Origin: Promethearchaeota archaeon
GTDB lineage: Archaea > Asgardarchaeota > Lokiarchaeia > Sigyniarchaeales > Promethearchaeaceae
Direction of reading: 5' to 3'
Assembly (NCBI GenBank): GCA_014729055.1
Contig: WJKO01000052.1
Span: 1-8,174, forward strand
DNA: 8,174 nt
The position numbers and the translations under genes were made by a program. This document shows positions 1 through 6,767 of this stretch, one piece after another. The notes under the pieces were generated by a model. It searched no databases and was not told where the DNA came from. It saw only the letters and a program-made list of their open reading frames with translations. Numbering within the stretch: the first letter of the stretch is position 1; each line of letters opens with the position of its first letter.

Positions 1-1
1 G

Positions 2-295
2 CTTGGCATAGATGCGGATCTTAGTCAGAATCATAAAAAAATGCTTTATGTTTCGATTGATATTGATGTTTTTCGCCCTGAAACAGCACCCGCAACGGGA
101 TATCCAATGCCAGGAGGACTCGATTATAAAGATGTCCATGATCTTTTAGAGAAAGTGTCACATTATTTCCAGATCATAGGATTTGATTTAGTAGAATATG
201 CGCCAAATCTGGATCTAAAGAATGAGATGACGGGTATTCTCTGCGCGAAGATAATTTCAGAATTTATAGCCAGCATTTACAAAGAATTACAATAA
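2..295 (+). CDS. speB: Arginase/agmatinase-family ureohydrolase, 3' end only
   Basis: Only the last 97 codons are visible; the gene begins left of the window and ends at TAA 293-295. The reading frame is open from base 2. The conserved second metal-binding segment of ureohydrolases is present as SIDIDVFRPETAPATG followed by PMPGGL; the two aspartates of DID are the expected Mn ligands. The usual DP pair after it is RP here. A later GFDLVEYAPN segment matches the family's GfDvvEvnP motif with its conserved glutamate. The family hydrolyses guanidino compounds to release urea: agmatine to putrescine, arginine to ornithine, and others. The substrate pocket lies outside the window, so agmatinase is inferred from the next gene, a deoxyhypusine synthase-family enzyme that uses polyamines. 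The 47-base gap suggests co-transcription. The family is confident; the exact substrate is not. Confidence 0.8.
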   Translation, partial: LGIDADLSQNHKKMLYVSIDIDVFRPETAPATGYPMPGGLDYKDVHDLLEKVSHYFQIIGFDLVEYAPNLDLKNEMTGILCAKIISEFIASIYKELQ

Positions 296-342
296 TTCAC
301 AGCTATTAAAGAAAAAGCATGAAAAAAAGATGAAAATGAAAA

Positions 343-1269
343 ATGAAAAAAAAGATAAAGCAAATAGATGTAAAGCCGGATGAAAATATCAAGAAACTCA
401 TTTCAGATATGGATAATACGGGATTTGGGGCTAAACGTCTGGCGAGGGCTTGTAAAATATATGAGAAAATGGTAAAAACCAAGAATTGTAAGAAATTTTT
501 TGCCTTAGCTGGAGCAATGGTTCCCGTTGGAATGCAACGTGTTATTCATGACATGTTGGATCTGGGATTTATAGATGTATTGGTAACAACTGGTGCAAAT
601 CTTACACATGATGTTGTGGAAACCTTAGGATTAAATCATCTCCAAGGAAATATCGCAAAAATTGAAACAAATGATGTAAAACTCTATGATGAACGTATGA
701 ATCGAATATATGACGTTTTTATGCCAAATCAAGTATATGAGTCTATGGAGGATTTTATTATTGAGCATCTTAACAATAATTTCGATAAAAATATGTCCGT
801 TAAAGAATTTCTATGGTTATTAGGGGAAAAATTGCCTAATCATCCACATTCTATTTTAAAAGTATGTTCAGAAAAAAGAATTCCTATATTTTGCCCGGCT
901 TTTACGGACTCTGGTCTAGCTATGCAAGTTCATTTTAGCAATAATAACTTAAATCTTAATCATTTTTCAGATCTGAATGAGATGATTAATTATGCCTGGG
1001 ATGCAGAGATTGCGGGAGTGTGTATCGTAGGTGGTGGTGTTCCTAAAAATTATATATTTCAAGCGATGCAATTTTCTCCAAATCAAGCATCATTTGCGAT
1101 TCAAGTAACTATGGATCGACCTGAACCAGGTGGTTTGAGCGGTGCCGAAATTCGCGAAGCAATTTCATGGGGTAAAATAAATAAAAATGCGGAATATTCT
1201 ACAGTCATTGCTGATGCAACTATTATTTTACCACTTCTGTTATCCTACCTAAAAACAACCTGTCTTTAG
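343..1269 (+). CDS. dys: Deoxyhypusine synthase-family protein (possible homospermidine synthase)
   Basis: A 308-residue protein matching the deoxyhypusine synthase fold over its full length. The classical enzyme uses NAD to move the aminobutyl group of spermidine onto a lysine of translation factor IF5A. The catalytic lysine is K278, in the family motif EAISWGK (residues 272-278). NAD-site segments are visible at VTTGAN (81-86), IVGGGVPKN (228-236) and IADAT (289-293). By eye, the protein is closer to the deoxyhypusine synthase-like group seen in many bacteria (LAGAMVP, TTGANLTHD, GGLSGAEI) than to eukaryotic or typical archaeal enzymes with TTAGG-EED and SGARPDE. Two substrate-contacting positions of human DHS, His288 and Asp316, align with N236 and L265. 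A homospermidine synthase role is therefore a real alternative, and the upstream ureohydrolase that could make putrescine fits it. ATG 343 is chosen because the family's N-terminal IKQIDVKP start follows directly. The Shine-Dalgarno is weak. Confidence 0.85.
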   Translation: MKKKIKQIDVKPDENIKKLISDMDNTGFGAKRLARACKIYEKMVKTKNCKKFFALAGAMVPVGMQRVIHDMLDLGFIDVLVTTGANLTHDVVETLGLNHLQGNIAKIETNDVKLYDERMNRIYDVFMPNQVYESMEDFIIEHLNNNFDKNMSVKEFLWLLGEKLPNHPHSILKVCSEKRIPIFCPAFTDSGLAMQVHFSNNNLNLNHFSDLNEMINYAWDAEIAGVCIVGGGVPKNYIFQAMQFSPNQASFAIQVTMDRPEPGGLSGAEIREAISWGKINKNAEYSTVIADATIILPLLLSYLKTTCL

Positions 1270-1305
1270 ACTTTCGACTTTATTTAAATAATTTTATTTA
1301 TAATT

Positions 1306-1334
1306 GATCAGACTTGATCGCCTTTCTTTATTTT
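1306..1334 (+). terminator. Weak stem-loop with T-rich tail after the polyamine genes
   Basis: A perfect 5-bp inverted repeat, GATCA (1306-1310) and TGATC (1315-1319) with a 4-base loop, is followed by a pyrimidine/T-rich run (1321-1334). Another oligo-T stretch lies just before it (1278-1299). It sits 37 bases after the stop of the deoxyhypusine synthase-like gene and before the promoter-like element of the next operon, so a transcription end is expected here. The stem is short and AT-rich. In an archaeon the T tracts alone could terminate. Low confidence. Confidence 0.3.
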
Positions 1335-1390
1335 AGTGACTCTTTTAAACCGATATTTCTAAGCAATTCATCAATTTCACCTTATTCTCT

Positions 1391-1408
1391 GAAAAAAAAT
1401 TTAAAATA
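1391..1408 (+). promoter_or_regulatory. Candidate BRE/TATA promoter of the redox operon
   Basis: A purine-only stretch GAAAAAAAA (1391-1399) precedes TTTAAAATA (1400-1408), resembling an archaeal BRE plus TATA box. A start site about 25 bases downstream would fall near 1430, giving a leader of about 25-30 bases before TTG 1457. The whole region is AT-rich, so chance matches are likely, and the call depends on the organism being an archaeon. Confidence 0.35.
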
Positions 1409-1412
1409 AAAA

Positions 1413-1425
1413 AACACTTAGTGTT
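1413..1425 (+). promoter_or_regulatory. 13-bp perfect dyad, candidate operator
   Basis: AACACT-T-AGTGTT is a perfect inverted repeat with 6-bp arms and a single central base. It begins 5 bases downstream of the TATA-like element and ends 31 bases before the first codon of the NuoE-like gene. This is where a repressor would block start-site access. It does not resemble the Rex operator. No T run follows directly, so it does not look like a terminator. Regulatory function is inferred from symmetry and position only. Confidence 0.35.
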
Positions 1426-1456
1426 ATCATTATTAGGATTTTGAAGTGAGTGTAGA

Positions 1457-1972
1457 TTGACAGAGATAGTAGGTAAGATTTCTGATGTTGAAATTCAAGA
1501 TTTAGATGAAATACTGGAAAAACATAAGGAAGGTAAAGGAAATAATGTAACTCTATTACAACTAATACAAAATCATTATGGATATTTACCAGATTATGCG
1601 TTAAAGTATGTTTCTTCAAAACTAAAGATTCCTTTAGCAGAACTCTATGGTGTAGCGACATTTTATGCACAGTTTTCTTTTACAGAAAAAGGAAAATATG
1701 TAGTCACATGTTGTGATGGAACGGCGTGCCATGTTAAAGGTGCACCTTTATTAATTGAATATCTTGAAGATCAATTGAAAATAAAATCGGGTGAAACAAC
1801 CGATGACAAACTATTTACTCTTGAAACAGTAGCTTGTTTAGGTTGTTGTGCAATATCACCAGTGATTGTAATAAATGACGTTTATTATGGTAATTTAACT
1901 CTAAATAAGGTTAAAAAAATATTAAAAAAAGTGCGGAAAAAAGCAAGTGAATCGACGGAGGCAAAAGAATGA
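1457..1972 (+). CDS. nuoE: NuoE/HydC-like [2Fe-2S] thioredoxin-fold subunit
   Basis: A 171-residue protein of the complex I 24-kDa (NuoE/HoxE/HydC) family, at the family's usual length. The N-terminal helical part contains the typical LLQLIQNHYGYLPDYAL segment (residues 33-49) and LYGVATFYAQF (63-73). The thioredoxin-like part carries the [2Fe-2S] ligands C86 and C91 (CDGTAC) and C127 and C131 (CLGCC). Next to NuoF-type proteins this cluster takes part in NADH oxidation, and in bifurcating HydABC-like complexes it is part of the electron-transfer core. The start is TTG: the frame is closed by TGA at 1442-1444, and no ATG or GTG start precedes the conserved region. There is no good Shine-Dalgarno; the nearest AGGA is 18 bases away. 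The C-terminus is lysine-rich (151-162). The stop overlaps the next start as ATGA. The protein is soluble, with no membrane segment. Confidence 0.93.
   Translation: MTEIVGKISDVEIQDLDEILEKHKEGKGNNVTLLQLIQNHYGYLPDYALKYVSSKLKIPLAELYGVATFYAQFSFTEKGKYVVTCCDGTACHVKGAPLLIEYLEDQLKIKSGETTDDKLFTLETVACLGCCAISPVIVINDVYYGNLTLNKVKKILKKVRKKASESTEAKE
1957..1961 (+). promoter_or_regulatory. Shine-Dalgarno site of the NuoF-like gene
   Basis: GGAGG lies 7 bases before ATG 1969, inside the end of the NuoE-like coding region. It supports this start and the 4-base ATGA overlap, hence translational coupling. Confidence 0.8.
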
Positions 1973-3798
1973 GTGACGAAACGAAGAAACGGGAAATCTT
2001 TATTTGCCGGAGTACTGGTTGTAACTCTTCAAATGCAGGGCATATTCAAGATTTACTCGCAAAAAGAATAGCAGAAAATAATCTTAATGTTGCAATAAAA
2101 AAAACTGGATGCCATGGATTTTGTCAAATGGGGCCGATCATGGTGATTCAGCCCGACAATGTTTTATATGTACAAGTACAACCTAAAGATGTTGACTTAA
2201 TTGTTAAAAATCATCTGAAAGATAATAATGTCGTGGAGAAATTATTATATACGGATCCCGAATCTGGTGCTAAGATAAAAGATATGAATAAAGTGAATTT
2301 TTACATGCATCAGAAACCAATTGTTAAAGAGCATTTTGGAAAGATAGATCCAGAAAGTATTGATGATTATTTGGAAGTTGGTGGTTATGAATCCTTAAAA
2401 AAGGTACTATCAGAATATTCACCTGATGATGTTATCGAAGAATTAAAAATCTCGAAATTAAGAGGTCGAGGCGGTGCTGGATTTCCCACTTATTTAAAAT
2501 GGACATTTGCCCGAAGATCTAAAGGGCAGCCAAAATATTTGATATGCAATGGTGATGAAGGGGATCCTGGTGCCTTTATGGATAGAAGTACATTAGAAAG
2601 CGATCCCCATAGTGTTATTGAAGGTATGGTTATTGCGGGATATACCATGGGATCTAACCAAGGTTTCATATATACAAGAGCAGAATATCCTCTTGCTATT
2701 GATAGAATAAATAAGGCAGTAGACAGTGCAAGAGAGAAAGGATTTCTCGGGGAGAATATTCTGGATTCTGGGTTTAATTTTGATATTGAACTTAAGACTG
2801 GAGCAGGTGCCTTTGTATGTGGGGAGGAAACGGCATTGATGGCATCGATTGAAGGAAAGCGAGGGATGCCTAGACCACGTCCTCCATTCCCCGCTAACTC
2901 TGGTTTATGGGGCAAGCCGACAAATATTAATAATGTAAAAACTTATGCTTCAATTCCTAAGATAATTGCAAAGGGCGGTAAGTGGTTTGCTGATATTGGA
3001 ACTGAAGAATCAGGAGGAACAATAATCGTTGCCTTGACAGGAAATATTAATAATTCTGGTTTAGTTGAAATACCTTTGGGGACTCCGATAAGGAAGCTCA
3101 TTTATGATATCGGTGGAGGTATACCGGAAGGTAAAAAGTTTAAAGCAATTCAAGTGGGTGGTCCTTCTGGAGGATGTCTTCCAGCGAAGTTTTTGGACAC
3201 TCCAATGGACAATAGTAATTTAACGAAGCTTGGTGCAATTATGGGTTCGGGCGGGTTTATTGTACTTGACGATGAAACTTGTATGGTCGAGCTTGCTCAT
3301 TTTTTTATTCAATTTACTCAAACGGAAAGTTGTGGTAAATGTGCACCTTGCAGAGTTGGAACAAAAAAGATGCTTGATCTTCTAACTAAAATAAAAAGCG
3401 GACAAGCTGAGATGGAAGATTTAGACAAGCTAGAAAATATTGCAAATTTTGTAAAAAAGACTTCTCTATGTGGTTTGGGACAGACAGCCCCGAATCCAGT
3501 ATTGACAACGCTCAAATATTTTAGAGATGAATATATAGCTCATATAAAGTATCATGCGTGTCCCGCTTTACAATGCAAGGATCTAATACAATATAACATT
3601 GATCCCGAGAAATGTATCGGTTGTACTCTATGTGCGAAGAATTGTGCAGTTGACGCGATTACAGGGGTAAAGAAAGAACCACACAAAATTGACGAGTCGA
3701 TTTGTATTAGATGTGGTTTATGTTATAGTAGCTGTCCGAGCAATGCCATATATAAAACAACTAATGAATATCCAACTGAAGAAGGAGGTTCAGAATAA
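1969..3798 (+). CDS. nuoF: NuoF/HydB-like NADH-binding FMN, Fe-S flavoprotein
   Basis: A 609-residue protein with the extended layout of bifurcating HydB rather than plain NuoF (about 440 residues). The N-terminal thioredoxin-like [2Fe-2S] domain has C13, C18, C48 and C52. The NuoF core has the glycine-rich GRGGAGFP (166-173), the FMN/NADH-site NGDEGDPGAFMDR (194-206) and GAGAFVCGEETAL (278-290). The N3-type [4Fe-4S] ligands are C455, C458, C461 and C501. The C-terminal two-cluster ferredoxin domain has C549/C552/C555/C559 and C579/C582/C585/C589. A preceding HACPALQC stretch (529-536) resembles a metal-binding segment of HydB proteins. Known role of the family: hydride transfer between NAD(H) and FMN, with electrons split or passed along the Fe-S chain; HydB-type proteins are proposed sites of bifurcation with ferredoxin. 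It is flanked by coupled partners, NuoE-like upstream and the NuoG-like fusion downstream (stop and start share one base). The substrate NAD(H) is inferred from the family. Confidence 0.95.
   Translation: MSDETKKREIFICRSTGCNSSNAGHIQDLLAKRIAENNLNVAIKKTGCHGFCQMGPIMVIQPDNVLYVQVQPKDVDLIVKNHLKDNNVVEKLLYTDPESGAKIKDMNKVNFYMHQKPIVKEHFGKIDPESIDDYLEVGGYESLKKVLSEYSPDDVIEELKISKLRGRGGAGFPTYLKWTFARRSKGQPKYLICNGDEGDPGAFMDRSTLESDPHSVIEGMVIAGYTMGSNQGFIYTRAEYPLAIDRINKAVDSAREKGFLGENILDSGFNFDIELKTGAGAFVCGEETALMASIEGKRGMPRPRPPFPANSGLWGKPTNINNVKTYASIPKIIAKGGKWFADIGTEESGGTIIVALTGNINNSGLVEIPLGTPIRKLIYDIGGGIPEGKKFKAIQVGGPSGGCLPAKFLDTPMDNSNLTKLGAIMGSGGFIVLDDETCMVELAHFFIQFTQTESCGKCAPCRVGTKKMLDLLTKIKSGQAEMEDLDKLENIANFVKKTSLCGLGQTAPNPVLTTLKYFRDEYIAHIKYHACPALQCKDLIQYNIDPEKCIGCTLCAKNCAVDAITGVKKEPHKIDESICIRCGLCYSSCPSNAIYKTTNEYPTEEGGSE
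3782..3789 (+). promoter_or_regulatory. Strong Shine-Dalgarno site of the NuoG-NfnA fusion gene
   Basis: AAGGAGGT, a near-perfect anti-16S match, lies 8 bases before ATG 3798. It fixes that start over the in-frame Met at residue 8 and lies within the NuoF-like coding region. Stop and start overlap as TAATG. Confidence 0.85.
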
Positions 3799-6767
3799 TG
3801 AGTAGCGAAAAATCGACAATGATTATTGATGGAAAAGAGATTGAATTTTCTGAGGGAGACACAGTACTAGATGTTGCTAAGAAAGCGGGAATTTACATAC
3901 CCACATTATGTCATGTAGAAGGATTAACTCCTTATGGAGGATGTCGACTTTGTACCGTTAAAGTTTTAGGCGATCGTAAACCATTTCAAACAGCTTGCAG
4001 TAGTCCTGCAAGACAAGGTATGGAAATCGTCACAAAGGATGATGAACTCCAAGAAATGAGAAGAGAACTTATGCAGATGATACTTAGCGAGCATCCAAAC
4101 GCATGTTTAGTATGTGCTCATAAAGATACGTGTGAGAAGTTACAAGATTCGAGGGACAAGGCGGGTCGTGTTTTTGGATGTTTTACTTGTCCGAATAAAG
4201 AAATTTGTGAGATACGAGACATCGTTGATTACCTAGAAATCGAAGAAATGACTTATGATTTTGAATATAAGAATTTACCTTTAGAAAGAAATGATCCGTT
4301 TTTTGAACGTGATTATAATCTATGTATTCTATGTGGGAAATGTGTTCGTATCTGTAATGAGCTCAGAGGTATAGGTGCGATTAATTTTATGAATCGTGGA
4401 CACGATACAACAATCTCTACTGGTGGTGATTTGCCACATATTAATACTGATTGTCAATTCTGCGGTGCTTGTGTTGATATTTGCCCGACAGGAGTTCTGA
4501 CCCCGAAAAATACCAAGTGGGCAATTCGGGATAATCCTGTTAAAACCAGTTGTGGCTATTGTAACATTGGTTGTGGTTTCACTTTTTACTCTATGAAAGG
4601 AGAATTAATGGAAACAGTACCTGATAAAGAGGAATTCAATCAAGGACAAGGTTGTGTCTTGGGACGTTTCTGCACAGTAGAATTTAACAACAGCAGAGAT
4701 AGAATCAAGACGCCTCATATTAAAACAGATAAACACGGATTAGTGCCTGAATCAGATTGGGATAAGATATTAGAAATCGTGAAAAAAGAATTAAAGAAAT
4801 ACAAACCTAATGAAATAGGCGTATTAGCATCACCGGATTTAACTAATGAATCTGCTTATGCTCTTAAAAGGTTTGCAGACGTAGTATTAAAGACGAAAAA
4901 TATTGGAACAATAACAAATGGCGACGCAATTCCTTGTGGATTTAAGAAACTAAATACTACTACAAGGGATCTTGGAAAACTACAAAACTCAGAGGTTCTT
5001 TTAGTTATTAATGCGAATATACAAGATACTCATCCCGTTCTTTTAATTGACCTTAAAAAAGTGAAGGATAATGGGGGGCAGGTAATTGCTCTATCCTCAC
5101 AAAATACAGATTTACCTGATGTTACCTCACGATGGGTTGATGAAACATACAAACTATCGCCCGACAAAATTGTCGCAAAGATTAAGCAATTCAATAATAC
5201 TGAAAATGTATCGATTTTATTGGGTCAACCTTATTCAACAGCTATCGTTGACGCAATAGTGAGTATAGGAGCCAATGTAATTCCTTTAAGAAGCAGAGCT
5301 AATTTGGAAGGTGTTTATAAAATCATTCCAGAACCCGAAACGAATATTTTGAATAAAATTCAGAATGGCGAGATAAAAGCACTTTATACGACTGAGCGTA
5401 TCAATCCAGAAATTGCTAAAAAACTTGAATTCCTCTTATTACAAGATATTTTTCCCTCTAATACAAGTAGGCTAGCAGATGTAGTACTGCCAACAACCAC
5501 TTTTGCTGAATCTTCTGGAACACTTACTAATGCTGCACTCTCTAAGCGTAAACTAAATGCTGCTTGTAAAGCACCAGTATTATCAAAACCAGATTGGAAA
5601 ATCATCAGTGACTTATCAACTGTTATGGGGACTGCTTTATCTTATTCTTCAGTGGATAATATTGCAAAATCGGCTGAAAATGTGGAATTAAAAAACAGCG
5701 ATTCGAATGAGAATATTGCTGGGATGACGGGAATAGATTTTAACGCCAATTTATATACATATCGAGGAGAATCTATAAGTCAACAGGTAACAGAATTAGA
5801 AAGATTGAAAATCTATAGAAAACACGGTCCATCTGCTTTAACTGAGGAAAAAAAGGAAGAAAAAGATGAAAATGCAAGATTTAAAGTAGTAGAGTGTGTT
5901 GAAATAGTCCCCAATATGTTTAAATTGGTCGTAGAAGATCCCTTAATCGCTAAAAAAGCCAAACCAGGTAATTTTGCAATAATAATGACGACCGAAAAAA
6001 GTGAAAGAATCCCTATTACGATTTCCGATTGGAATCCTACGGAAAATACAATCACTTTATACTTCCAAGAGAGAGGATACTCTACTAAAGAATTAAGTCA
6101 AGTAAATGCGGGTGACCATTTATTTAGTCTGGTCGGTCCCTTAGGTAATGATATTGAAATTAAGAATTGGGGGACAGTCCTTTTAGGTGGTGGTTGTTAC
6201 GGACAAGGTGCAATTTATCCCGTAGCGAAAGCCGCCAAGGAGCAAGGTAATAAAGTTATAATTTTATTGGAAGGTCGGAATAAAGCGCTAATTTATCTTA
6301 GAGATGAATTCGAGAAGCTTGCAGACGAAGTGATCTACGTTACAGCGGATGGTTCATTAGGATTTAAAGGTACTGCTTGTGGTAAAGCGGCAACTGGGGT
6401 GCAAGAGGTATTAAAGACCCAGAAAATTGATTGGGCATTCTTTGTGGGGTGTAAAGTCATGATGGCTGAATCTTGCGAAGCAACTGAACAAGATAGCATT
6501 CCAACGGTAGTTTCTCTAAATACAATAATGCTTGATGGAACGGGTATGTGCGGTGCTTGTAGGTTGTCGGTAAAAATAGATGGTAAAACCGTTACTCGAT
6601 TTGCATGCGTTGATGGTCCAGCGTTTAATGGACACATTATAGACTGGGAAGAACTTATAAATAGAGCCAACTTACTGGATTTACAAGAAACTGAAGTGTA
6701 TCAAAGCCATGTATGTAGGGCATTATCGAAGCATAATGCAGAATCACATAAGGAGGAGGAATTATAA
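3798..6767 (+). CDS. Fusion: NuoG/FDH-like Fe-S subunit with C-terminal NfnA-like flavin reductase
   Basis: A 989-residue protein built of two modules. Residues 1-247 are NuoG-like: [2Fe-2S] ligands C38/C49/C52/C67; the His-Cys [4Fe-4S] set H99/C103/C106/C112; an extra C128/C131/C137 motif; and two ferredoxin-type clusters, C176/C179/C182/C186 and C219/C222/C225/C229. Residues 248-612 resemble the molybdopterin domain of formate dehydrogenase. They keep cluster ligands C252/C255/C259/C286 and the end motif LADVVLPTTTFAE (559-571). The domain is far shorter than an active enzyme, and the Lys after the last Cys is L288, so it is probably structural as in NuoG. A charged linker (about 680-693) leads to an NfnA/SudB-like reductase: FAD-site RIPITI (737-742), nucleotide-site GGGCYGQG (797-804), and a [2Fe-2S] with D913/C918/C921/C937 in DGTGMCGAC. 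Inferred role: scaffold and Fe-S wire joining the NADH-oxidising NuoEF-like pair to the NfnB-like protein encoded next. No membrane segment. Confidence 0.9.
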   Translation: MSSEKSTMIIDGKEIEFSEGDTVLDVAKKAGIYIPTLCHVEGLTPYGGCRLCTVKVLGDRKPFQTACSSPARQGMEIVTKDDELQEMRRELMQMILSEHPNACLVCAHKDTCEKLQDSRDKAGRVFGCFTCPNKEICEIRDIVDYLEIEEMTYDFEYKNLPLERNDPFFERDYNLCILCGKCVRICNELRGIGAINFMNRGHDTTISTGGDLPHINTDCQFCGACVDICPTGVLTPKNTKWAIRDNPVKTSCGYCNIGCGFTFYSMKGELMETVPDKEEFNQGQGCVLGRFCTVEFNNSRDRIKTPHIKTDKHGLVPESDWDKILEIVKKELKKYKPNEIGVLASPDLTNESAYALKRFADVVLKTKNIGTITNGDAIPCGFKKLNTTTRDLGKLQNSEVLLVINANIQDTHPVLLIDLKKVKDNGGQVIALSSQNTDLPDVTSRWVDETYKLSPDKIVAKIKQFNNTENVSILLGQPYSTAIVDAIVSIGANVIPLRSRANLEGVYKIIPEPETNILNKIQNGEIKALYTTERINPEIAKKLEFLLLQDIFPSNTSRLADVVLPTTTFAESSGTLTNAALSKRKLNAACKAPVLSKPDWKIISDLSTVMGTALSYSSVDNIAKSAENVELKNSDSNENIAGMTGIDFNANLYTYRGESISQQVTELERLKIYRKHGPSALTEEKKEEKDENARFKVVECVEIVPNMFKLVVEDPLIAKKAKPGNFAIIMTTEKSERIPITISDWNPTENTITLYFQERGYSTKELSQVNAGDHLFSLVGPLGNDIEIKNWGTVLLGGGCYGQGAIYPVAKAAKEQGNKVIILLEGRNKALIYLRDEFEKLADEVIYVTADGSLGFKGTACGKAATGVQEVLKTQKIDWAFFVGCKVMMAESCEATEQDSIPTVVSLNTIMLDGTGMCGACRLSVKIDGKTVTRFACVDGPAFNGHIIDWEELINRANLLDLQETEVYQSHVCRALSKHNAESHKEEEL
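6750..6759 (+). promoter_or_regulatory. Strong Shine-Dalgarno site that sets the NfnB-like start
   Basis: AAGGAGGAGG ends 8 bases before ATG 6768. This favours the long form that carries the lysine-rich N-terminus over the in-frame ATG at 6852, which has only an AGGA (6843-6846) upstream. Confidence 0.8.

Noticed and set aside
1299..1304. TATAAT as a bacterial -10 box
   Set aside because: No convincing -35 element lies 16-18 bases upstream, and it is over 150 bases from the next start, within the likely terminator region.
1401..1670. Minus-strand open frame of 89 codons overlapping the NuoE-like gene
   Set aside because: It lies opposite a well-supported gene, has no recognisable domain, and is rich in Leu/His as expected from the complement of AT-rich coding sequence.
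2490..2915. Minus-strand open frame of 141 codons inside the NuoF-like gene
   Set aside because: It is a shadow of the conserved FMN/NADH-binding region on the + strand and has no family resemblance. The same applies to the shorter minus-strand frames at 3318-3515, 5384-5605, 5813-6055, 6335-6670, 6655-6840 and 7805-8017.
4539..5633. Catalytically active formate dehydrogenase
   Set aside because: The domain is too short, the lysine after the cluster is Leu, and no Cys/Sec-His active-site motif is seen; no in-frame TGA suggests selenocysteine.
3798..6767. [FeFe]-hydrogenase (HydA) as the third subunit
   Set aside because: The N-terminal Fe-S layout is HydA-like, but none of the three H-cluster signature motifs is present; the following domain is formate dehydrogenase/NuoG-like.
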